Below, piece after piece: positions 9,151-16,627 of a stretch of DNA of 64,000 bases (position 1 is its first letter; the number at the start of each line of letters is the position of its first letter). Source of the DNA: CBDBLK01 sp965215445 (GTDB taxonomy: Bacteria > Bdellovibrionota > Bacteriovoracia > Bacteriovoracales > Bacteriovoracaceae). The position numbers and the translations under genes are program-made. The notes beneath the pieces were generated by a model. It ran no database searches. It had not been told where the DNA came from and was given only the letters and a program-made list of their open reading frames with translations. Location of the stretch: contig CBDCDT010000002.1 in assembly GCA_965215445.1 (NCBI GenBank), positions 1,612,001 through 1,676,000 of the forward strand, read 5' to 3'.

Positions 9151-9869
9151 TGGTGGGACAGAAACTCAATTTCAAGTTCTCTTTTGATCTTGCGTAAATG
9201 ACGGGCCTGGGCCTTGAGTTCCGATTTGGCCCCCAAGCGTGGACACACCAATAATCCGCGCAGGTGTTGCAAAATGTGCCGGTAGTTTTGCCAGTTGTGA
9301 AATTGCAAAAAATTGTCGTCTCCCATGAGCAGGTAGAGCTTGGGGACGCACACTTTAGCAATCCATTGGGAAGTCGGATTTCCTTCGTCAAGGCCCAAAA
9401 AACCGGGATAAATTGAGTGAGGAGTCTTGGCCAGTTCGAGGGCCAATCTTTGAAAATGTTCAAAGGGATTAAACTTGAGTATTTTTTGGGGGTTGCGGTC
9501 GGGTGCCACCAAGATGGGGCCGATCGGGCACAAATCCAGACAGGCGGCATGCCCTTTGTGCCAGGGGGAAAAGCTGCCTCCAAAAATCACCAATTGCTCT
9601 TTCCACACACTTTTGCAGTAGCGTTGAGGTAACCTTAGGGAAGGAGTCGCTTCAAAAAGGGGATACTGTTCCCCGAGCCAGCGGCACAAGGCACTTTGAT
9701 CTCGCAAGTTCTCAATAGAGAGGTCGAGCAAGCGCGTCCACTCGCCCTGATAGTGTATTTCCAATTGGTCGCCGCAATTTCTAAAAAGTGGGCCTTCTTC
9801 CATTTCGAGGCCAATTCTAAGGGAATCTGTACGAAATTTAAAGGCAAATTTTACCCCTGTGCGCGACAC
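9102..9869 (-). CDS. nadD: Nicotinate-nucleotide adenylyltransferase-like protein with N-terminal extension
   Basis: NadD adenylates nicotinate mononucleotide in NAD synthesis. The catalytic domain begins near residue 93 with LVIFGGSFSPWHKGH, matching the GGSFxPxHxGH nucleotidyltransferase motif. It continues with LLMGDDNFLQFHNWQNY (the G-x-D-x-L..W block) and ends SSREIRSNN, matching the family's S-S-T-x-I-R. NadD normally starts within a few residues of the first motif, so the ~90-residue extension is odd. The start is uncertain: GTG 9869 has no clear ribosome site and is only 27 bases from the divergent gene, and ATG 9803 is an alternative. Confidence 0.8.
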   Translation of the reverse strand: MSRTGVKFAFKFRTDSLRIGLEMEEGPLFRNCGDQLEIHYQGEWTRLLDLSIENLRDQSALCRWLGEQYPLFEATPSLRLPQRYCKSVWKEQLVIFGGSFSPWHKGHAACLDLCPIGPILVAPDRNPQKILKFNPFEHFQRLALELAKTPHSIYPGFLGLDEGNPTSQWIAKVCVPKLYLLMGDDNFLQFHNWQNYRHILQHLRGLLVCPRLGAKSELKAQARHLRKIKRELEIEFLSHHHWEDLSSREIRSNNS

Positions 9870-9896
9870 CGATTTGCTGTGGGAAAATGGTTAAAG

Positions 9897-12800
9897 GTGA
9901 AGACATTGGGCCATTTTCTCTATTTATTTGTGCTTTTGGCGGGATTGTTGAGTTCCTGCCTGCCTTCCTCTTCCAAAGAGGAATCCGCCGGCCAGACCTC
10001 CAGTGGAAGTGGGGGCGGTGGTGGAGGAGGTGGTGGGGCGAACCCGGTTCAAAGCTATACTTTAAGCTACAGTTATCAGGCCAACCGCAGGCTTTGGTTT
10101 GATGTGGTCAGTACCAGTGGTTTTAGTGTCGGCGACACCGTTTTTGCCTGCCGTTTTGCCTCTTTTGGCCAGTGTAATAGACCTATTGATGCCAACGCTA
10201 GCAGAGGATACGAGGGCAGGGCGGTCATTTACCATGTAGACAGAGACAGGAACCGCCTCTACGTCACCACCGATCCCACCATTTTGATATACCGGGATAG
10301 TATGCACCTTTGGAATTCCACCGGCACTGCCAATACGCGCTTGACTGATGAACCCATGCGCCTGTATCGCGCCACCGAGTATCCGGTGGTTTTAAACGGC
10401 CTGCTTCTCAACGCCAGTGATGTTGATCAAACCAACGCCGGCATTGCCAGTTATTCCTCGGAACCCAGTATTGACGGCAATTTGGCAATTAATCCCAATA
10501 ATTCCAATATTACGGAAGTCAACACCCTTTTTGCCATGGACACAAGGGTGGAAATGGAATATGTTATCAGTGCCCGCAGCACCACTGATGGCTCGGTTCT
10601 GGCCACTCACCGGATTCGCCTGAGTATTATCGACCCCCCCACGCGCTTTACCTATTCCAGGCCCAATCCCATTCGCCTCAATATTGGCAGTGACTATCTC
10701 AACAATGTGGCCACGGTATCTCCTCTCGCCGCTGGTGCTTCCGATATTTTTTTTGATCTCGACCCCAATGCAGCCGGCCTGCCGGCGGGGATTGCTCTTA
10801 ATGATGAAACCGGTTTGGTGAGTGGGGTTCCCAGTGGCTTCACTGCGGGTAGCACTTCCACCGTGCGGGCCTATCACCCCGCTTCGGGGGCGGGAGTAGC
10901 ACTGACCGCCGACGTGGAGATTATTACCGCCACGGACATTGATGAAATCTATGTCGATCAACCCATGGGCCGAACCATATTATTGGAAGTGAATAACACG
11001 CGATTTTTTAATACTGGAGGGAAGGTATCTAGCAATCAGGGAACTACGGGTACGATTACCTTTGTCGACCGGGAAAATAACGATATTTTTATTACCATGG
11101 ACGATAGTGTAGAAGGGCCGGATATTTTTAGATCTGGAAATCAAATCGACGCGAGTGTCGTTTTTGTCACTTCCCGGGCCATAGTGGAGAGAGTTTTTCA
11201 TGTGATCAACACTGATGGTTTAAATATCAACGATTTAACCGTCGGGGCCAATCCCATTACGACTACGGTTTATAATGACAATGCGGTTTTTAACGGAGTT
11301 CCCGGAGAAGTGCTCACCCACCGCATTTCCCCTCCCATTCTCGAAGGCAATCTGGTTTTTTGTGTAGACGATACTGAAGACAGCGAGGGAAATCCCCAGA
11401 CCGATTGTGGCACCTTGGGCGGGGGGAGTATCGTCGACGTCGATGCGCCAGGGCAGTTGCCCATCGCCAAAACCGTTTTTCGTATCAATGTCGCCAATAG
11501 TCTGGGAAGAACCCGCTTTACCGATTTTGGTTTGACTATCGTTCAGTTGCCGACCGACTTGAGCCTGGCCCAATTGCAATATGTGCCCATCAACCCGGTA
11601 GTGGACGGAACTTTTCACGAGGGCACGTTTATTTCCGCCCGCCCTTCCGAAGAAGACCAGACCAATGCCGAAGTTTCCGCCAAAATTATCGACGTCTACC
11701 GCAATGCTGACGGAAATATTGAAGGATTGTTGATTAAAGCGGAACGCAAAATAGAATTCGATGAAGAAATAGATAATGAAGTGCCCTTTTACTCGGCAGA
11801 GACGGCCGCGCGCCAATTCCAATACCTCTACGTCACTGATACCACGCCCTTTACGGTCGGCTCGATGGTTTCCAGTTCGTCTCAGGGGCTGGCCAGTGTT
11901 TTGCCCGGTGGGATCGATATTATTAGCAACCGTTTGGCGGTAGAGTTGATGAACGAAAACTTTTTTGCCCTCGGACATGGCCTCGATAACCAACTGGCCT
12001 ATGCCAATCGAGAGACGGTAGTGATCGGTCAGACCGATCAGTCTTACGTCAATTTTATCGCCACCCTGACAAATTCTTCCAATTTTGAATTGGGAGAAAT
12101 GATTACCAGTGCCAATGGGGCCACCGGTTGGGTAGTTTTTAACGATACTATTCGCCACCGCATTTATGTGCGCCATCTGAGTGGCACTTTTAACGATGGC
12201 GATGTGGTAAACGATGCTGGTAGTAACAGTGCGACCATTGAATCCCTGAAATCCAATTATATAAGTCTCGAAGTGCCTTTGGCGGAGATTGTTACTCCCA
12301 ACACCAGTTTTTTGGAAGGACAAAATATCGTCGCCTACGATGAGGGCGCCGCCGTCCATATTGGCTCGGGCATGATTTTTGACAGTGACGATATTGCTGC
12401 CAACCGGCGCCTGTCTCTCCAGTGGGAGTCGGGCAGTTTTGAGGCCACCAGTGACCTCACCAGCGATAACTACGTCAATTCCTTTGCCGATCAAAGCGAT
12501 CCCACCTCGGTTTCCCACGAAAACGCCTATTACGTCTATTCCGGTATTCCAGTCAATTTGCAAACTTATCTCAGGGGGTCTTTTACTTCGGTGGAAATTG
12601 ATCCACCACTGCCCAGCGGTTTGTCTTTGAATCCCAATACTGGAGAAATTTCTGGTACTCCCAACAGTATCTCCCCCAGGCGGACTTATAATTTGACGGT
12701 GAGAAATGCCTCTACACCGGTATCTTACCAATTTGAACTGGAAGTACTGTCCCAATTTTACGTTTACCAGGAAACCCTGCGCGCCCAGCAAGGTGGCGGT

Positions 12801-14393
12801 GGTGGTGTACAGACGTCTGCCGGCAACAGTTCTTCATACGTTATGCACAAGTCGGGCCAAGGTTTTCAGACCGCCGACTGCCGGGTGACCAATAAGCACA
12901 TCGTTACTGATGCAGGAGGCATTGTTCAAGACCAGGACACCTTGAACGACATCGTCTGTTTCCTGGATGGCGGTGAAGAAGATTTATATTTTCAAGGCAT
13001 CAATTTCAAAATTCACGCCAGTCCGGGTATGTGCGAATATATCACTTACTGGCCCTACGGTTATTATAATTTCCCACCCTTTCAAACTAGAGGATCGACA
13101 GTCTACACCCGCTATGCCGATATTGATGGAGACATCACCGCCAATTGCGGTGCTAACACTTGGTCGGGCCAGGGAGTCGGCACTGCCGCCACTGACATTA
13201 TTCAAGACGATGGGGGTAGCAATATTCCCACTCAAACCAGTCCCAGAGCGGGTCGCTTGTGGGGGCAAACCTATTGCGAAACCGGAAGCTGTGCCGGGGC
13301 AGGGGATGACCAAGCGGATGAAGCTGTATGTCTAGGAAGACATCAAGGAGGCCGGGGCAATAATACCGGGCCTAATTGTGATGAAGGCTCCTACGTTGTC
13401 AACACCTATTCCTGTGCTATTCCCGAAAATCCCGGGCCTTGTGTTTGTACCATGGATTCTCAGGAAGTGGAATGTGGAGGAGACCGGGTTAACTGCGCCG
13501 GAGGCCCGATTACCGCTACTGACGGTCTCGACCCCAGATCCGTCGACACTACCCAAGGTCTGGTTATGTTCTCCTTTTTTGGCATGGATGGCCGAGATAT
13601 TGAAATTCCTTCTCCCGATTCCCGGAGAGGTTTGAAAGTGGGCAATACTTTTGTCTCCAATTGGACGAGTTTGTCTCAAACCAGCACCCCGGGACTTAGG
13701 AATTGCGTGACCGATCAAGGCTTTAACTACGATGCCGATGGGTGGGAGGGATACGGATTCTTGGATCCCACTCCGGGAACTCCTGGTACAACCAATTTTG
13801 GGAGTGTTGCCCTCAATTTATTGGATCCCACTTTTGGTTTTGGCCGCAAAAGCTATGAGTTTCAGTGCAACGACAGTGCCGGCGATATCAAGGCCAGAGT
13901 TAGGGTTTATGTCAGGGATTGGAATCGGGATTTCAGTCCCGCCGATGGCATCGACAACTTGAGTGAAGGAGTGGCCGGCTCATTACTTGCCACCAACAAG
14001 GAAGACACTTCGGCGGACAATTGCTTTGGGCTTTCCTGTAATGGTTTTTTCGATTGGGACGACCTCTTTACCAGTTCCACGTTGCTTACCTCCGCATACC
14101 GGCCCACCTTTGATTCCTGTAGTGCCCATGCAGGGGAGTCGGCGGTTACGGTGGATATTATCGGACTTCAAAACCAGCGACAGGGGTTGTGTGACAATCC
14201 TCTTGATTGTATCAATTTTTATCCAGGCATGGTTCTTTCCATAGATGGTTTGGCCTATCTGATTACTGGAGTTAACGCTTTGACTGGCCGGTTTACGGTC
14301 AGTGTTCCCTTTGTGGAAAATTATCCCGCCGGCGCTCCGGCCACCGCCACTATTTTGCGCAATATTCCTTTTCCTCTCGGAGAGGGGCAGTAA
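9897..14393 (+). CDS. Giant surface lipoprotein with putative Ig-like domains and cysteine-rich C-terminal half
   Basis: The 1498-residue product starts at GTG 9897. A lipobox puts the acylated Cys at residue 21 (AGLLSSC), followed by a Ser/Gly linker with a run of about ten Gly. Two regions match the putative Ig/cadherin-like fold, with LPAGIALNDETGLVSGVP (about 290) and LPSGLSLNPNTGEISGTP (about 905). The middle is Asn/Asp/Thr-rich beta sequence. The last ~500 residues are rich in Cys (CVCTMDSQEVECGG, CSAHAGE). Likely a surface adhesin or structural filament; function unknown. A long antisense frame inside it is a codon-bias shadow. Confidence 0.88.
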   Translation: MKTLGHFLYLFVLLAGLLSSCLPSSSKEESAGQTSSGSGGGGGGGGGANPVQSYTLSYSYQANRRLWFDVVSTSGFSVGDTVFACRFASFGQCNRPIDANASRGYEGRAVIYHVDRDRNRLYVTTDPTILIYRDSMHLWNSTGTANTRLTDEPMRLYRATEYPVVLNGLLLNASDVDQTNAGIASYSSEPSIDGNLAINPNNSNITEVNTLFAMDTRVEMEYVISARSTTDGSVLATHRIRLSIIDPPTRFTYSRPNPIRLNIGSDYLNNVATVSPLAAGASDIFFDLDPNAAGLPAGIALNDETGLVSGVPSGFTAGSTSTVRAYHPASGAGVALTADVEIITATDIDEIYVDQPMGRTILLEVNNTRFFNTGGKVSSNQGTTGTITFVDRENNDIFITMDDSVEGPDIFRSGNQIDASVVFVTSRAIVERVFHVINTDGLNINDLTVGANPITTTVYNDNAVFNGVPGEVLTHRISPPILEGNLVFCVDDTEDSEGNPQTDCGTLGGGSIVDVDAPGQLPIAKTVFRINVANSLGRTRFTDFGLTIVQLPTDLSLAQLQYVPINPVVDGTFHEGTFISARPSEEDQTNAEVSAKIIDVYRNADGNIEGLLIKAERKIEFDEEIDNEVPFYSAETAARQFQYLYVTDTTPFTVGSMVSSSSQGLASVLPGGIDIISNRLAVELMNENFFALGHGLDNQLAYANRETVVIGQTDQSYVNFIATLTNSSNFELGEMITSANGATGWVVFNDTIRHRIYVRHLSGTFNDGDVVNDAGSNSATIESLKSNYISLEVPLAEIVTPNTSFLEGQNIVAYDEGAAVHIGSGMIFDSDDIAANRRLSLQWESGSFEATSDLTSDNYVNSFADQSDPTSVSHENAYYVYSGIPVNLQTYLRGSFTSVEIDPPLPSGLSLNPNTGEISGTPNSISPRRTYNLTVRNASTPVSYQFELEVLSQFYVYQETLRAQQGGGGGVQTSAGNSSSYVMHKSGQGFQTADCRVTNKHIVTDAGGIVQDQDTLNDIVCFLDGGEEDLYFQGINFKIHASPGMCEYITYWPYGYYNFPPFQTRGSTVYTRYADIDGDITANCGANTWSGQGVGTAATDIIQDDGGSNIPTQTSPRAGRLWGQTYCETGSCAGAGDDQADEAVCLGRHQGGRGNNTGPNCDEGSYVVNTYSCAIPENPGPCVCTMDSQEVECGGDRVNCAGGPITATDGLDPRSVDTTQGLVMFSFFGMDGRDIEIPSPDSRRGLKVGNTFVSNWTSLSQTSTPGLRNCVTDQGFNYDADGWEGYGFLDPTPGTPGTTNFGSVALNLLDPTFGFGRKSYEFQCNDSAGDIKARVRVYVRDWNRDFSPADGIDNLSEGVAGSLLATNKEDTSADNCFGLSCNGFFDWDDLFTSSTLLTSAYRPTFDSCSAHAGESAVTVDIIGLQNQRQGLCDNPLDCINFYPGMVLSIDGLAYLITGVNALTGRFTVSVPFVENYPAGAPATATILRNIPFPLGEGQ

Positions 14394-14470
14394 ATATTCT
14401 TTAATATTTTTTCCGTGGTTTAAAGTCGGTTAATTGTATTCGCCATTAAAGTTTGTTTTGCGCTCTTCCG

Positions 14471-14491
14471 ACAAGCTGTCAAGTAGCTTGT
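14471..14491 (+). promoter_or_regulatory. Hairpin in the 5' leader of the HD-GYP gene
   Basis: ACAAGCT (14471-14477) and AGCTTGT (14485-14491) form a perfect 7-bp stem with a 7-base loop, four bases before the GGGAGA ribosome site. No U run follows, so it is not a normal terminator; it could be an operator or an RNA structure controlling translation. Confidence 0.35.
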
Positions 14492-14504
14492 TCCGGGAGA
14501 GAAT

Positions 14505-15257
14505 ATGGCCAGGCCCAAAAAGAAAAATCAAAGAGATGCCGCAAGTAACGTCATCCCCTTGTCCCGTGCAAGAACCAAGCGTGTGGACAAAAAACCTCAA
14601 GGCACAAGTCAAGGCCTTGAAGGGGAAAAGCGAGAGCTTTGCGAGATGATGGTGCGGACGATGATGCACACTTTGCGTTGCAAAGACCTCTATACCTATC
14701 AGCACTCCACCAGAGTGGCCTATTTTTCCCTTGCTCTGGGAAGGGAAATGGGATTGAGTGAAGAGGAGCTTTTCGATTTGGAAATCGCCGCTCTCTTTCA
14801 CGACCTCGGAAAAATTGGAATTCCCGACGCCATTTTGCTCAAGCCTTCGCGCTTGACCGAAGAAGAGTTTTTGGCGATGAAGGGCCATCCCTCACTGTCG
14901 GCGGAGATTATCGCCAATTTTAAACCCTTTGAAAGGGCCTCCGAATACGCCAAACACCACCACGAGCGTTACGATGGCAGGGGTTACCCCGACGCCTTGA
15001 AGGGCGAAGATATTCCCCTCCTTTCGCGCATTATCCTTATCGCCGACACATTCGATGCCATTACCTCGAATCGGCCCTACCGCGAGGGAATGTCTTACGA
15101 AGTCGCCTTCAAGGAGTTGGAGGAGTTTTCTGGCAGTCAATTCGACCCCGTATTGGTCAAAGGCTTTTGTCAGGCCATGCGCCAGGAAGAACTCAAGGGT
15201 GAGAGCACTTTTCAATTGACTACGATTGAGGGTGAATTTGCAAGAAAGGCCGCCTAG
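14505..15257 (+). CDS. HD-GYP domain protein, putative cyclic-di-GMP phosphodiesterase
   Basis: Hydrolyses cyclic di-GMP in characterised relatives, lowering the second messenger that controls motility and surface life. The 250-residue protein has a basic 40-residue N-terminus, then the HD-GYP core: HSTRVAYFSLALG, HD at about 99-100 in ALFHDLGKIGIPD, KGHP..SAEI and HHERYDGRGYP at about 151-161, the GYP signature intact. There is no receiver or sensor domain, so the input must come from a partner. Start ATG 14505 with GGGAGA five bases before it. Converges on the next gene with a 4-base overlap. Confidence 0.92.
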   Translation: MARPKKKNQRDAASNVIPLSRARTKRVDKKPQGTSQGLEGEKRELCEMMVRTMMHTLRCKDLYTYQHSTRVAYFSLALGREMGLSEEELFDLEIAALFHDLGKIGIPDAILLKPSRLTEEEFLAMKGHPSLSAEIIANFKPFERASEYAKHHHERYDGRGYPDALKGEDIPLLSRIILIADTFDAITSNRPYREGMSYEVAFKELEEFSGSQFDPVLVKGFCQAMRQEELKGESTFQLTTIEGEFARKAA

Positions 15258-16540
15258 TTTTCCTCTTCAGCAACAAGTTCGCAAAAAGAAGTATCGGCAG
15301 CGGTATTGATCGAGTGGGTTTGCACGGTAACGCAATCTTTGCTGGAGGCGTAGACGTTTTTGGTCATACATTCGTGGGGTTTTTGGTTGCGTTCATTCCA
15401 AACCTGGTTTTCTCGGCACTGAAAATAAGAAAATTTATCCACGCAGGCCCAATGTTTGCCCGCACAGTTGTACACCAATCCGCGGCCTCTTCGCTCGTAG
15501 TTAGGTGGCGCGATATATTCGATTTCCTTTTCGCTTTCCATGGGGGCCTCATCTGCCTGGGCCGGTTCCCTGGCCATTGCCTGATCACTGGACGCTTCTT
15601 TTACAAGTAGGGGTTTTGCGGGAGTTTCGGGGGGAATATCCATCGCCGCAGGAGTTTTGCTTATAGAGGCCGGCCCTCTCTTGGCCTTTTTGATGGGAGC
15701 ATCGGCAGTGGCGTCGGCCGTCTTTGATGCCATTTTGAGTGTGGGTGGGGGAGTGCTGTCAGCAGTTGCATCGGCCGTCTTTGGGGGCATTTTGGGTGTG
15801 GGCGGGGGAGTGCTGTCGGCAGTGGCATCGGCCGTCTTTGGAGACATTTGAGGAGTGGGTGTAGGAGCACTGTCGGCGCTGGTGTTTTTGGCCTTGGGGA
15901 AGAAGGGTTGCTTGGGACTTTTGGCCACCGCCACTTGGGCATCGGAAGTCATATCTTGTGGTTTTTTGGCGTTGGGGAAAAAGGGTTTCTTAGGGTCTTT
16001 GGCCACCGCCACTTGGGCATCGGAAGTCATATCTTTTGATTTTTTGGCGTTGGGAAAAAAGGCCTTCTTTTTTTCCTTTTTGCGCCTCTTTTTCTTTTTG
16101 GGGGGAGGGGGAAGGTTTTCGAGATTGACATCTTCTGGCCCCAACAAATTCATGATTTCGGGTGCGCCCACTACGATGATGGCGACAAGCGCTGCCACCT
16201 TGATTAGCATGGAGCGCTTTTTTTGGGCCTCATCTTCTTTGCTTTCAGCTTGAATATCTTTTGTGGTGTCTTTTGTGACTTGAGTGTTGACTTGGGTTTC
16301 TTCGCCTTCTTCACCTTCTGGATTCTCTTCTTCATCATTATTTTCAAGGGGTGCGGAAATGACCGTTCTGCCGAAGGCATCGACCATCTTGATAGTTTGA
16401 CTATCGTTGGTTTTATTCTCACTGACCGTTGTTTTGTCGCCGGAATCCTCTTCCGCTTCCGCGCCGGAATCCTTTTGCAGTTTTGACTTGATTTGGTCAA
16501 TAAAACCCTGAATTTTGTCTTTCAATTGCTCTAAATCCAT
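15254..16540 (-). CDS. Single-span protein with proline/alanine tandem repeats and cysteine-containing C-terminal domain
   Basis: A 428-residue protein with no family recognised. Residues 1-108 are acidic and probably cytoplasmic. A single helix (about 110-128, IKVAALVAIIVVGAPEIM) is followed by PPPPKKKKRRKKEKKK. Three copies of a ~25-residue unit with FFPNAKK...MTSDAQVAVAK come next, then three copies of a ~19-residue unit ADATADSTPPPTPKM. A C-terminal domain of ~90 residues carries six Cys. The layout (short cytoplasmic part, one helix, long Pro-rich spacer, small domain) resembles TonB or periplasm-spanning linker proteins, by architecture only. The start is ATG 16540. Confidence 0.85.
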   Translation of the reverse strand: MDLEQLKDKIQGFIDQIKSKLQKDSGAEAEEDSGDKTTVSENKTNDSQTIKMVDAFGRTVISAPLENNDEEENPEGEEGEETQVNTQVTKDTTKDIQAESKEDEAQKKRSMLIKVAALVAIIVVGAPEIMNLLGPEDVNLENLPPPPKKKKRRKKEKKKAFFPNAKKSKDMTSDAQVAVAKDPKKPFFPNAKKPQDMTSDAQVAVAKSPKQPFFPKAKNTSADSAPTPTPQMSPKTADATADSTPPPTPKMPPKTADATADSTPPPTLKMASKTADATADAPIKKAKRGPASISKTPAAMDIPPETPAKPLLVKEASSDQAMAREPAQADEAPMESEKEIEYIAPPNYERRGRGLVYNCAGKHWACVDKFSYFQCRENQVWNERNQKPHECMTKNVYASSKDCVTVQTHSINTAADTSFCELVAEEEN

Positions 16541-16627
16541 ATTCCCATTTTATATCAACTTGAGTGGTGAGGCAGAATGGTGACGTTTTGATTCCTCCTT
16601 TTAGTTAAGAAATAAAGTAGGTTATAT

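Noticed and set aside
11235..12791. 518-codon open frame on the minus strand inside the giant lipoprotein gene
   Set aside because: Codon bias of the plus-strand gene (Asn/Asp/Thr/Val rich) leaves the complementary frame open; the translation has no signal, domain or ribosome site, while the plus strand has a lipobox, Ig-like motifs and good context.
14391..14411. AT-only inverted repeat after the giant lipoprotein as a terminator
   Set aside because: AATATT-type stem with no GC pairs; too weak to call.
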